NCBI RefSeq assembly: GCF_027942865.1
Contig: NC_134519.1
Coordinates: 23,904,248-23,968,247 of the forward strand
Direction: 5' to 3'
Source: Odontesthes bonariensis
Lineage: Eukaryota; Chordata; Actinopteri; Atheriniformes; Atherinopsidae
Length of the DNA stretch: 64,000 nucleotides
Shown here: positions 26,101 to 42,997 of the stretch, in pieces
How the letters are laid out: each line of letters opens with the position of its first letter
Position numbering within the stretch: the first letter of the stretch is position 1
Position numbers and translations under genes: made by a program
The notes under the pieces: generated by a model
Database searches by the model: none
What the model was told of the DNA's origin: nothing
Seen by the model: only the letters and a program-made list of their open reading frames with translations

Positions 26101-26106
26101 TTTAAT
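26101..26106 (-). terminator. rab11b: Candidate poly(A) signal (ATTAAA) for rab11b
   Basis: On the minus strand ATTAAA occurs about 530 bases after the rab11b stop codon. It is a common variant signal; the actual cleavage site cannot be confirmed from sequence. Confidence 0.4.
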
Positions 26107-26631
26107 TTCATGGCATTGATATAATGTATGTGAGCAGACAAGCTTTCAAAATCAAAACAAACAAAAAAAAAGAATATATTTTACACAAAATGGAAGCGTC
26201 AGCAGCGTCGAGACCACTTTTGAGATGATGACTGAAGGAGAGGGAGAGAAGCCCAAAAACAGGACTGCTGATACGAATGAAACGGGCAGAACCTAAAACC
26301 CAGGCTTCAAGTGGCAATAACCGTCCACCAGAGATGTGTGTATGCAAACAAGGTCACAGGCAAGGCGATTCTGCTACACTATGACGGTTAACTAACTGTG
26401 GTAGCTGCTTACGATGTACCATCAGTCCTGTTTTTTCCCCCAAAATGTAGCTGACTGTACCTGGATCAGATAACAATTTGAAATCCAACTCCTCTCTCTT
26501 GGCTTAAGGAACTGATTCCAAACAAAAAGTGCACATTCAGACAACGTTGCACCCGGGGCAGATGGAAGCACATCAACACTGTGGATTTCAATTAATAACT
26601 GACCCAGGTGAGAAGGGACTGTTGCCGTGGG

Positions 26632-31640
<5,009 letters not shown>

Positions 31641-32448
31641 TCTAGACGAGGCCGCTCAGACGCTTGTCTCTCCGGAAGAGGATGAGTGGGACGCGCGGGT
31701 ATGAATTTTCGCCCTTTGCAAGAAAAATATGGTAAAGGTTTGAGCCCAGACTCTGCGCCAGTGTCGGCTGTCAAGGCGAGCTGGCCGCAGAAGGGGAGAG
31801 CTCCCAACCCTGCAGAAGGAGGGGAGGAGTCCCTGCAGCTCACATTCCTTCCTCGGGGGGCGCTCTTCAGCCGGCATGCCAGCAGATACCTGCCATTCAT
31901 CTGGATCCTCCTCTGGCTTTTTTATATATATGACATACATATTTACAGAATTGTCATGATGCTCTTTATGCTAATTTAATTCCATACTGGATTCTATCTT
32001 GACCACTTTTTAAATGTGGTCAAATGTAGCTCATTTTACTTCGTCACACTAACAACAAAAAACAAATAACTGATGATACATGAACATTTATTTTTACATA
32101 GACAAAGAGGACTGGCCTGTGGAGTTAGAACGTGGGGGCATTTTGTGAAAAGGCACGTATCCGTGTGCAAACCACAGCTGCGGATTTAAACTACAAACCC
32201 AATAAACTCAGAGGTATTTCACAGTTTGCCTTTGGGATAAAGGGAATTACTTCCGGTCACTGAAACACATTGTGTTAGTTAGGAAAAAACAAAATGTCCA
32301 TAATGTTTTTGGGGTGAGTTTTCCTTTTAATACCGTGCTGACAGTTGGCTCCGCCCCCCATAAGTTGTCCGAGCTCCTATTGGTTAGGCAGAACGTCAGC
32401 TGCTCCAGTGGAGGATGCACGTGCTTCTCCGCGCATTTCAAGATCAAG
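31641..32448. promoter_or_regulatory. Shared divergent promoter region of rab11b and timm44
   Basis: The start codons of rab11b (minus, 31,640) and timm44 (plus, 32,449) lie 808 bases apart, head to head. The timm44 side has a GC box (CCGCCCCCC near 32,352) and an inverted CCAAT (ATTGG near 32,380). The rab11b side, 31,640-31,900, is GC-rich and probably 5' leader. Between them, 31,930-32,250 is AT-rich with no recognised motif. Co-regulation is inference from layout. Confidence 0.5.
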
Positions 32449-35400
32449 ATGGCAGCCTCCGTGTGTCGGTGCTACGAGGTTAGACAATTATTCATGTCCT
32501 TCGTTACAGCTCCCTGGACCTAGGCACTTAATTTTGCGAAATAAGTAGCCCTCCGCGGATTTGTGGTCAGTCTTTTTGTGTCCGGTTACACGGACGCGAT
32601 TTTGTAGGTCTGTTTTAGTTAGATATCGGGTGAAATATATGTTAAAGGAGGCCTTGTTGCATCAGAAACACAGCAGAGGTTGTCATTGTTACTGTCTGAT
32701 ATAGAAACCTGGTTTGTAGGCCAGTTAGTCTCTGCTTAAACAGGGTTACACTTTGTTTAAAAGTATAGTGTTGCTCAGAATCGTGACACATCAACTCAAC
32801 ACATGGCTGGCGCTGCAGTGATGTAATAGGCTAAATTAACAATGAGAAAATATTAGCAGGGTCAGGTGTGGGAGAAACAGATGGATCACAGAGATTTGTG
32901 TAACAATGGCGCACGTAGAATTCCAGTCTAATAATGTTTCCACAACATATTAAATACTGACTGAGGTACAGACATGAGTCAGGTTAGACTTGGGCTCTGC
33001 TGTTAGGCTATGTAGGAAACAATCTCTGGAAACCTGTGGGTCAGTGTTAAATAACCAAATTATTGGTCAGAAGGACTCACTCTCTGGTTCATGGCAACAA
33101 AAGTGACTGAGGCAGCTGATCTAAAATCCGATATTTTTGGAATGGGTTTGTAGACAACAGTGATCTGTGCCTCCATCATAATAATACTCAGCGGAAGGGA
33201 TATCTAATGAAAGAATGGTGTTCAACTCAACCTATTGGATCTATACCAAAGACCACCGAATATCCTCTGGTGTTTTATGGACCACCAGCAATCCATTGAC
33301 ACATTTATTGTTTGCTTTTCTTGTCATATATCCCCCATTGGGGATCAACAGTTGCATGTATGTGTATGTGAGGTTGTGACATGATTATACCTGACTCACG
33401 CTGTTGTTCCGCCGCAGCTGATTGGCCGAAATGCCTTGGCGCTCTGCTCTCGGTCTCTGGTCTCTGGAGCGTGGAGAGGAGACGCTCACAGGTTACACTG
33501 GAGTCCGGCTGCTGCTGTGCAGGTAGACACTAACATTTCCCTTTTTCCCTTCAAAATGAAATGTAACGTGAGTGGCGGAAGTTGGTTTTACTTTTTAACA
33601 TGCATATTGTGATAATACAGGGATGCTGACGCGTCCTTTCAGTCGGTATTGCCTACAGATACAGAGTGATCTCACCAGTTGGAATATATTTTACCCGTCC
33701 AACTAAAGTCTGTCTTTCTTTTTGTCTGTTTAGATCCGACATAATTCAGGGCGTAAAGGTTTCCTGGGAGGGTTGGTTGATAACATCCGCCAGGAGTTCA
33801 GTAAGAACCAGGAGATGAAGGAAAACATCAAGAAATTCAGGGAAGAGGCCAAGAGGCTTGAGGAGTCTGATGCCCTTCAGCAAGCCCGCAGGAAATTTGT
33901 AAGGAAGCTTTTTGCCTTCTAGCCCCATTATAAAATTATTTCACAAATGTCTAAACAATGTTTTTGGGTTGTTGTTTTTTTTTTTTGAGGGTGGGACTGA
34001 CAAAAACTTGGAATTGAACACTTCAGATGTTTTATATTTCATTAGAAATCTATTGAAGCTGAGACGACGAAGACGTCGGAGGTATTTCGGAAGACCTTTG
34101 GCTCTCTGTCGGAGACTGTCAAAGAGGTGAGTTATTGGAAAGGAGCAGTGCAGAAAGTAAATGCTGTAAAAAAACAAAAAGAAACCTTTATTGAAAACAA
34201 AACTAGAGGGACGAAGCGTATGAAAAGTGTGTGTGATCTGATTTTAATTGGGTTGCACGAACGAGCATCTTGCATTGAGGCGTTGTCATGCACTGTAAGC
34301 CATAATTATGTTCTGTATTTGTGTTGCTTTTGTTCTAAAGGGTCTTGAGGAAGTGAGTCGTACGGACATAGGGAAGAAGATCAAGGAGGGTGTGGGAGAG
34401 GCAGCAAAGTCAGCCATGCACTCTGCTGAATCGGTCTCCAAAGGGGGAGAAAAACTGGGCAGAACCAGTGCATTCAAAGCCATCTCTCAGGTCAGATAGG
34501 AACACGGCATCCATTAATTTCCAAAGATTCTATTGTCAAAATTCCAGCATCTCTGAAGGGAGCGACTTTTATCGGCCTCTTTGTGTAATTGCTGTCAACT
34601 TAAAGGCTATTCAGCTGCCGCTCAGCTATTTACCAAAGCAATTTTCTGCTTTTTATTTCTCATTTTGGGTTAAGTGTTCTACCTGTCCACTCGTACCATC
34701 ATTACTTGAGAAATTACCACAAGTTATATGGGCGTCTCTTTTGATTTTGTCTTACCACTAACAGCAGCCACAGCAGGGTTGTGGGTCGACTCACAGCCTC
34801 ATCGGCTGCCAAACACCCTGCTAAACATTTGTGGTGGTGAATTTGCATTTACACTCTTTAGACTGCAATCTGACTTTACATTCATGATTTGATAACGAGC
34901 GTCCTCTCTGTAGGGTGTGGAAACCATGAAGAAGGAGATAGATGTCGGTGACGCCGGCCCTTACAGGGCTCCTGCTCAGCTGAGGATGAGGAGCGATTTC
35001 TCATCTAAGGGAGCTGATGACAGCACCAGAGTATTTGAGGCGAATGAGTGAGTAACAGCTTTCCGTCAGGTCACTTCTATCATAACAAAGGTGCAGCATC
35101 CTGTAGTAAAAAGCAGCTTTTTTTTCTTTCAGCTGTGCTTTGCCTGTAAGTCAATGGCTTCAGCTGTTGTGCGCCCTGACTGATAATGTGATTTCTTTAT
35201 AATGTAGAGAGGCTATGGGTGTTGTTCTCCATAAGGATTCAAAGTGGTACCAGCAGTGGAAGGACTTCAAGGACAATAACGTAGTTTTTAACAGTAAGTG
35301 AACTATATTGCATACCTTATGCGGTTTAATATTCACTCGTGTAATCCCATTTAAAGGCAGCAGGGGGCAGCAGAATGGATAAGAACACTAAAGTGGTGCA

Positions 35401-38143
35401 GGCATTAAATGCTTATCTCGACAGTGATTTATGTATCTGCTGCGCAGATGCTGGCTTCGCCTACCATTATCTCTGAAAAACATTTCCCTCCTTACTACCT
35501 TCAGGGTTCTTTGAGATGAAGATGAAATACGATGAAAGCGACAATGCCCTCGTCAGAGCATCCAGAGTGGTTACTGACAGAGTCACTGACTTTCTAGGTA
35601 ATTTTTTTTTTTGTCAAAATCATATTATTTAAGAACCTCTGATTGCGATTTCAAACGTAATAAATGTGTATTTTAAAAGGAAGTTTATGTGTAACCACTG
35701 AGGGATAAACATTAGAATATCTGCTTGACGTTGTGGTCGTTTTTATTCAGTCATAACAGGCCCAGTTCCAGGCTGTGAGTGACGTCTTCTTGGCACCGCA
35801 GCTGATGCTGTTGATGTGTGTTTGCAGGTGGTCTTTTTTCGAAGACAGAAATGTCCGAGGTGCTGACGCAGATCGTGAAGGCCGACCCCAACTTTGACAA
35901 AGATTCTTTTCTCAAACAGTGTGAAAAAGATATCATCCCTAACATCCTGGAGGTAATCGGGGACCTCTGCCTCCTCCTCAGTATCACTTTTACTCAGGCT
36001 GATTCATTCACAACTCTTCTCCTTGTGCAGTAATGCAGGAATCTTTTACAGTGGAGGTTAAGACCAGAATTATTGATGAAGGTCTCGCTTCATTAAGCAT
36101 GGATCAGATTCCGTAAATAAATATGACTTTGACAAACCCTGCCTCTACAGATATGACACTAATCACTGATGCCCTCAAAACAGTGTTTTGTGTTCTTGTT
36201 CCACTTTTAACCAACTAAACCAATGATGGGTCGATTTCAAAATGGTTGGCAGACATCTAAATGTGCAAAAAAGTGTGATGGAATGAAAATCTCTTGTGAT
36301 TTAGACAACAGGAAAACGTGATATTTTTACATTTACCTTGCTACTGACATTACAGGACTTAATTAAAGGTTGCTATAGCAACACATTTGCTTTATTAAGT
36401 GTATTATACTGCCATAAGGTCCCTCATGAGACACCTGAGACGCATGAGAAGCAAGTCTTGTGAAATGTTGACCCCTCTGTCCTCTTTCCAGGCTATGATC
36501 CAAGGAGAGCTGGATGTATTAAAGGACTGGTGTTATGAAGCTGTAAGTTACCCCTCCCCCACCACATCAACATTTATATTTAATCAGTTTTTAAGTCCAG
36601 ATCAACTCCAGTCTGTATGCAAATCGCATATGGATGGCGGATCAGTGCACGACTCTAAATATAACTTGTACATATAAGGAATGAAGAAGCTAAGGTTTAC
36701 ATGGGCAAAGATGCAGGAGCATTTGGCCCTCATTTTTGGCACTTTCCATACCTGTCCATGTACAAAATCATCTTCTCAAAAATTTGAACTCACACTAAAA
36801 GCTCATGTGTTGATATGTCCAGTTTAGCTTTTCATGTAGTTTGTGTAAAGTGTAATGTTTCATGCTAGATGTGTTCTGCGCCTGTTCTCAGACATACAGC
36901 CAGCTGGCCCACCCCATCCAGCAGGCCAGGGCTCTGGGGCTCCTCTTTCAGTCCAAAGTCCTTGACATTGATAACATAGATGTAAGTTCTTTTTTTCAGA
37001 CCCACCGTCTCACACCTAACGCTGCCACTTTACAAAACGACATCTAATACGATATTTATCCATTTTCTCGCTTTTTCTCTCGACAAACATTCCTTTTTAT
37101 TATTCAAATTAGATTTAATTTATTCACAACTCTCAAAGACACATGTTCCAAACAGCCTGAATTTTAATGCTTAAAAAAATCTCGGGGCAGTCCCATCAAC
37201 ATGGAAGGCCGGCACCTGAACAAGCTTTATCGAACATTAACGGCACGTTATAAGCTGTTTGCTACAAGTGGAGCTAAGTTCATATTCAGAAAACTGAGCA
37301 TGTGAAATGAAGGACAGATGTGGCCTTGCATCCAACCAGTGAGGCATGAAGTTGTTTTCTTAGAACAACTTCCAAAAATGTATTTTTTAAAGACGGGGAT
37401 TAGCTCTTAAAGTTTTTTGTATTTTTTATTAAATGTCGTTAAAAAAAGTTTAAGACGTTCAAGAAATCATATTACTGCATGTGCTTTGGTAATATTTATT
37501 TTTTCCCACATAAAAATCAATCCTTTAAATATCTCTTCCTGTGTTTTAGCTGGCGATGGGTAAGATGATGGATCAGGGCCCTGTACTGATCATCACCTTC
37601 CAGGCTCAGGTCGTCATGGTGATCCGCAGCCCCAAAGGAGATATTGTGGAGGGAGATCCGGTCAGTCAGCTCATCATTACCGCCTCTGAGTAGCGAATCT
37701 AATAGATTTGATCAGAGCTGCTCTGAGGAAGTATATAGGCCAAATGGCTGATATCAGATCAGAGGTCAATAAAAAGTTTGATGCAGCAGCAGGATCTTAG
37801 CTAATGTCATTAATAGGATTACATTTCTGATCAAGTTAATGGTCTCAGAAATATTAAAGTTATTGCAGCTGCTTTATTAGGTTGGATCATAGTGTCAATC
37901 AAAAATAAAGACGTTTAGTCACCGCTGTTGACGTGAAGTTTGAACTCGAGTCTTGAAGAGCCCTCCACCCGCTTCGTGCCGGGTCTGTGGAACTGACCCA
38001 TTTCTCTTCTCTTCCTTCACTAGGAGAAGGTGATGAAGATGATGCATGTTTGGGCCTTGTGTCGTGACCAGGAGGAGCTGAACCCCAACGCAGCCTGGAG
38101 GCTTCTGGACATCTCTGCCTCCAGCACTGAGCAAATCCTCTAG
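32449..38143 (+). CDS. timm44: Mitochondrial import inner membrane translocase subunit Tim44
   Basis: Thirteen coding exons: 32449-32478, 33418-33522, 33734-33898, 34046-34126, 34341-34490, 34914-35047, 35208-35293, 35505-35597, 35828-35952, 36492-36542, 36892-36981, 37550-37660 and 38024-38143. Every junction is GT-AG and the frame is continuous, 446 aa (human 452). The first 45 residues are rich in Arg and Ala and nearly free of acids, as in a matrix presequence. Exons 3-5 encode the charged helical region that binds mtHsp70 (KGFLGGLVDNIRQEFSKN; ESVSKGGEKLGRT). Exons 7-13 form the Tim44-like domain, with SKWYQQWKDFK, FFEMKMKYDESDNA, DWCYEATYSQLAHPIQQA and the terminal AWRLLDISASSTEQIL. Tim44 anchors Hsp70 to the TIM23 channel. 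The stop is directly followed by a GAG/CAG tandem repeat. Confidence 0.97.
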
Positions 38144-38162
38144 GAGGAGGAGGAGGAGGAGC

Positions 38163-38230
<68 letters not shown>
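38144..38230. repeat. (GAGCAG)n repeat immediately after the timm44 stop
   Basis: GAG units run from the base after the stop codon, then about ten GAGCAG hexamers. Frames on the minus strand across it (poly-Leu and Pro-Ala repeats) are low-complexity shadows. Confidence 0.95.
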
Positions 38231-38231
<1 letters not shown>

Positions 38232-40470
38232 CTCATCTGGGACACAAACTGAGAAAAGGGCAGAGGATGAAAACATGTGGCTGGGAATACTGGCTCATGC
38301 TGTGTACATACGTTAACTTATGAGGAACCCTGCTCATTTGTGGTCGCCTTTACATTCCCATCAGTATCCAGAGGGTGTATGAGTGCATACTTGACCACTC
38401 TCTGGCACATGCATGTAGAGCACATGCCCGGACACCAACTATATGGCATATTCCCCAAAATCTGCATCCATTTGAGGGCTCTGGTCTTCTCAGTGTTTGG
38501 ATTGGCTAGAGTATGAGTATAGCACTTGAAGATTTATCTTAGAATGGATGACACCAACCTTTAAGACCGCTGGAAGGAGCCTGCTTTACTTCATCCAACA
38601 ATGGAGTCTATCCATGGCAATATAAAAAAAAAGATCACATCACAGGTGTTGGGGAGGCAAAAGAAAGTGTGGATATCTGTTGGTTCAATTCTCATCAGTT
38701 ATTGTTCACCAGTGGAGCAGCAAATGTAACCAACATCATGGATTAACCTCATTACATGCAGCCTATCATCTGTGTCTGCACTGGATGTGTTAAAGTATAG
38801 GTCGCTTGCATATTATCATCGCTCTGAGACAAATTCACAATGTGTATAGTCATATAAGATCTATAGAAACATGCTTTTGGACATGTTAACACAATTACTG
38901 TATGAAACAGAAGTCTCTTTTCTGTTTAAGACCGCTGGCTGATATACTGAGACTTTGTGTAGATGCGACACTGTCAGTGTAGAACAAGCTAAGCACAACC
39001 TTGTCGGATAAGGCAAACCGGCCCAAAAACATATATCGCGTCAGGCTTTAATGTCTCCTCAATGAAACGACTGTTTCAGTCTCCAGAGAGGCAGACATGA
39101 GAGAAGGTGAAGTGAGCCATGGAGGCTTTAGTGTCTCGAATGTAAACAAGTTCGGAGCTCATTCAACGATGATAAGAATTTTAACGTGTCAGTATTGACA
39201 TGAACAGCGGCTGTGCTAGCTTTTAACATAAAAGAAGCTCAGAAGCTCAATAAATGTGAAACGAGATGAACATGTAAGCCCGTGTTTAGGAAGTAATGAG
39301 CTATGAATTCATAGCCCGTCCTGTCATAAACGATTTAATCTAGCTTCCATTTTTAGGAACTCCAATCTATGCTTCTTTTTATTTGTGCAATTTGAAATGG
39401 AGCATGGTTTTTTTTTTTTTTTTTTTCTTTCAAGTTGCTGTACATTATGCCTTCATCATGAGTCAGGTTTGTATTATATTAATATGAGCTGATATCCCGT
39501 AAATATATCAGATGTCGAGCGTTGCTTCTCTCTCAGCCTGCGTGGGACCACACCCTTTTTTCCTTCAGGCAGTTTCATTGTTGGGGATCATTTGTCGTCT
39601 TGTGTTGCCCATTGTTCACCGGTTTGTCGTGCTGAACTGTTTGGTCTACTTTTATAAATGAGGCTTTTCATATAAACGGTGGAGATGAAAACTGGAATGA
39701 TTGGTTGTTTATTCTGTTGACTGCACTGTTGTACTGGATATTGTTGACACTGATAGTGAGTGAAAAAGTCCATCGCTGATGTTTTAATTCACGAGTATCT
39801 CTGTTTGTTGCGCCATGCTGTCATTGTATCTGTCGGAGTCATTCTGTTGTGTTGTTGCCAGAAATGCCCTGCGGCTGTTTGTTCAACTTGGGGGCAACAC
39901 TAGGATTGTGGGCCTTTTATCTTTTTTTATTTATATATCAAAAAAGTCATTCTTTCTCTCCACAGAAACAACTTGCTCTATGGGCACTTCATGAGCTTTC
40001 TATAAGTCAAAATGTTATCTTTACAGAAAGTTGAGTGTTTTTCATGGCTAGAAAGATGCTAAAATGTTCAGCTTCTTGTGAAGCTCAACAGCTTACCTCA
40101 ATGTTCAATGTCAAAGTTTCTATCCAACACTTTGCAGTCTCTGTCTTGTGTTGTTATGTGTGCTCCAGCCATTGAAGAGTTGTGCTTTAACAGATTCGAT
40201 TCATCTGTTGTGGATGATGTCTGTTGCCTTCTCTTCTGTATAAAGATGAACCCTGGTGGTTCTTTGAGTTGAAGCTGGCTGCTTGACATGTGACAACAAA
40301 CCCCAAAAGAGCATTCATAAGTTCTTCTATTGTGATGCAATAATATGTCAGTTGGCAGATTAAAGCGAGCTGTATTATAGCTTTGCATTTACTTTGTTAA
40401 GAATCGGCAGCTTTGATTGCATTGTGTGCTCGTCTGTGCTTTCAAGAAGAAATTAAACTCTGGATACTCT
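38231..40470 (+). other. timm44: Likely long 3' UTR of timm44
   Basis: No coding exon is seen after the stop. AATAAA occurs at 39,249-39,254 and ATTAAA at 40,452-40,457, so the transcript could end near 39,270 or near 40,480. A T-run of about 17 lies at 39,411-39,427. Which site is used is not decidable here. Confidence 0.4.
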
Positions 40471-42219
40471 GTGCGTGGGTCTGTCTTTTGTGGGTCTCAT
40501 TGCAGGACTCACACTTCTTGATAAATGTCCATTAACTAGGTTGTTGATGCTGGTCAATAAGCCTCTGAATTAGGCTGTATTTAAATCATGCCAATTGATT
40601 CACAGGCTGAGCCAATATATGGTGGACCTGATCCTGCAGCTGTCTGCTGTGATGAATGACTTTGGACATCCAAACTAAGCTACTAGTCTGCTCCCTTGTG
40701 ACAGCAGCTGAAGCCTGCTGGGAGACGATGCGTTCCTGTGAACAAATGCGAGCTTCAGCATTGCTAATAAATGGTGTGAAGTCTCGAATATGTTCACTTT
40801 TCTTTTTGCATGCAGCACAGGTTCTCAGCAGCACCCCTTATATCACATGCTGAGACCATCCAACTGGAAACAGCCTTTCAGAGGTTTGAGAACACTTACC
40901 TACTTACTAACTTATTAAGTGTTGTGCTTAAATGAAAGCGACAATAAAAAGGAGATCAGAGAGGGTGCTGGAGGCAGAACAGGGCTTCTTTGTGGCGCAC
41001 AACCACACATACACCCATTCTGCACATACTTTGGAGTTGCTGCATCACAGTTTTTGTCTGTCTATTTATTTAGTTTTGATGGCCAGGAAAAATTGAACTA
41101 CATACAATGTTGATATCGGTATTCCGTGGAAGGAATAGTTTGGCTGAGGTCAGCGCATCGGGCCATGAAAAAGTTCAAATCAGAATTCTGCACAAACGTT
41201 CCCTTGTTGTTTTTAACCTTCGAAATTTCAAGAACATTAAGTCAATCCTGCCAGGCGTGACCTCTTTGCAAGCCATGCAGCTACTACAGGTATGCTCAGT
41301 AACCTTTTCCAATAACACTTTGGTTTGGATTATAGTGAAAGAGCAAGTTAAGAGAAGGATCTCCCAGCTTTTGTAATGAAAGGCCATATATGTACAAAAC
41401 TAAACTCCAGCTCAGACTCATCTCCTGGGTCACAGGTATACTGTAGCAGTGACCTATGTCCCTGAACCACAGCTTGACCTCCTGCTGTGCCATACATAAC
41501 AAGGATTGCAATGAAAACACTGAATTTTATAACCATGAAGGTCTGAGACTCTTATCAATTATGGCCACAGTGGGAGGCCCGCAGGAGGACAGCTCAGGGT
41601 GATTAGATTATGAACCTCTTCAGGGCAGTGTTACAATCCACTCACTATTAATTAAACCTAGTGGGAGATCTCATGCAGCCTCAGGCAGGGGATATGTGGA
41701 TGTGTACGGACTGCAATCTGTGCCAGTGTAGAGTTTTAATTGTGACAATTAATTACTTCTCACAGTGAGTGTCTGGAGCAAAGCCACAGGCTCCTTCAGG
41801 TAACTCTGCTTGTTTTGTTTTGCATGTTGATCATGTAATGTCATGCAGTTCAGCCAAACTCGTCACGTAACTGTAATTAAGTCCTCTGACAATCTAATAA
41901 TCCGTTCACTTTAAAAAGGACCTTCTAACTCAAAATCACTTTATGTAAGTCATGGCACTATCTACAATCCAATCTGATATTAACTTATAATATTTCTGGA
42001 ATCCCTAAAAGAACCTGCAGCAGACCAATGGTTTGGGAAAATTATTATTATTTATTTTTTAGTCAGATTTTTTATTTTTGTTTGTACGTTTTTGAAACAT
42101 ACAAAACCTGTGGCCAGACTACAAGAAATGTCCCAACAGGGTGAACTTAAGACGTTGATTTTCATTTGATTTTCATGCCTTCCTGACCTTTTAAATGAAA
42201 GTTTAAAATATAGATGTAA

Positions 42220-42220
<1 letters not shown>
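40471..42220. other. Intergenic stretch, no confident gene
   Basis: No recognised gene. A minus-strand frame at 41,348-41,536 begins with a signal-peptide-like segment (see findings), and a plus-strand frame 41,087-41,289 ends at a good donor, but neither joins to further exons. Confidence 0.5.

Positions 42221-42225
<5 letters not shown>

Positions 42226-42279
<54 letters not shown>
42226..42279. repeat. (AT)n microsatellite
   Basis: About 27 uninterrupted TA units in the gap between timm44 and ctxn1. Confidence 0.95.
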
Positions 42280-42282
<3 letters not shown>

Positions 42283-42370
42283 TTTATTGTAGTGCAACAA
42301 AACTAAGCCGTACAAGGAATCCCAAAATAGCTAAATGCTATTTTATTTTATTTTTGATGTTCTCAGACTT

Positions 42371-42540
42371 GTGAGCGTGTATGGTTGTTTGTCTCGTTTG
42401 TCTCTGTGTGGCCCTGTGATGGACTGGCGGCCTGTCCAGGGTGTACCCTGCCTCTCGCCCATTGACCGCTGGGATAGGCTCCAGCCCACCCGCGACCCGA
42501 CCCGACGGATTCAGCGGTATAGAAAATGGATGGATGGATG
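42371..42540 (+). mobile_element. 5'-truncated retroposon with target-site duplication
   Basis: It matches the 3' half of the repeat at 21,548-21,919 (from GGTTGTTTGTCTCGTTTGTC to the end) and finishes in a (GGAT)n tail. The flanks repeat a 15-bp sequence, GATGTTCTCAGACTT, at 42,356-42,370 and 42,537-42,551; the last four bases overlap the tail, so 11-15 bp are certain. 5' truncation, a 3' tail repeat and a long duplication together indicate LINE-machinery insertion. Confidence 0.85.
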
Positions 42541-42579
42541 TTCTCAGACTTCAAAATATATTGTAACCAGTTTTAAAAG

Positions 42580-42642
42580 TAGGCAAGGCAAGGTACGTTT
42601 ATTTGTCAAGCACAATTCGTACACAAGGCAATTCAAAGTTAA
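42580..42642 (+). repeat. Fragment of a common fish interspersed repeat
   Basis: GGCAAGGCAAGG, TTTATTTGTCAAGCACA, TTCGTACACAAGGCAATTC in this order resembles a very abundant teleost repeat that usually starts with the same AAGGCAAG motif. Only about 60 bp remain. Confidence 0.5.
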
Positions 42643-42849
42643 AAAGTAACCACAGTTATAGTTGAACTGTTTATATTTAGTTTCATTTACCAGATCGCCT
42701 TAGATTAATTTGTTTGCAGCCTCTCTCTCTTGACCACTACTTCTATCTGAACTGATAGACAAGCCATACAGGGAGCCACGGGTGATCTTCAGGGCCAGGA
42801 GGGAGGTGATTGGGAAGGAGGGGGGCGGGTCCCTCAAAGTGTGAAGACT

Positions 42850-42997
42850 TTAAAGTCCGCAAAGGAGGCGCTGCTGGGAGTTCAGACCACTGGAAGCGAG
42901 CCTGGAGCTGTCCGCGGTGCTGAACTGCCACCGCTGCCGCCGCTGCTGCTGGATCACCGCTCCGTGTCTCGTCCCCACCTGTGACACCAGCCCGAAG
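42850..42997 (+). other. ctxn1: Probable noncoding first exon of ctxn1
   Basis: A GC-rich stretch just ahead of a strong donor (CCGAAG then GTAAGC at 42,998). Possible acceptors downstream are TCTCTGTTAG ending at 45,031 and GGCTTGTAG ending at 45,539, the latter 51 bases before the ctxn1 ATG. Assignment to ctxn1 is from position and splice signals only. Confidence 0.4.

Noticed and set aside
37899-38276. Poly-Leu and Pro/Ala repeat frames antisense to timm44
   Set aside because: Antisense of the last timm44 exon and its GAGCAG repeat.
41087-41289. Candidate plus-strand exon with a good donor (CTACAG then GTATGC)
   Set aside because: It has a weak acceptor, no recognisable product and no partner exons; it faces the equally unproven minus-strand frame.
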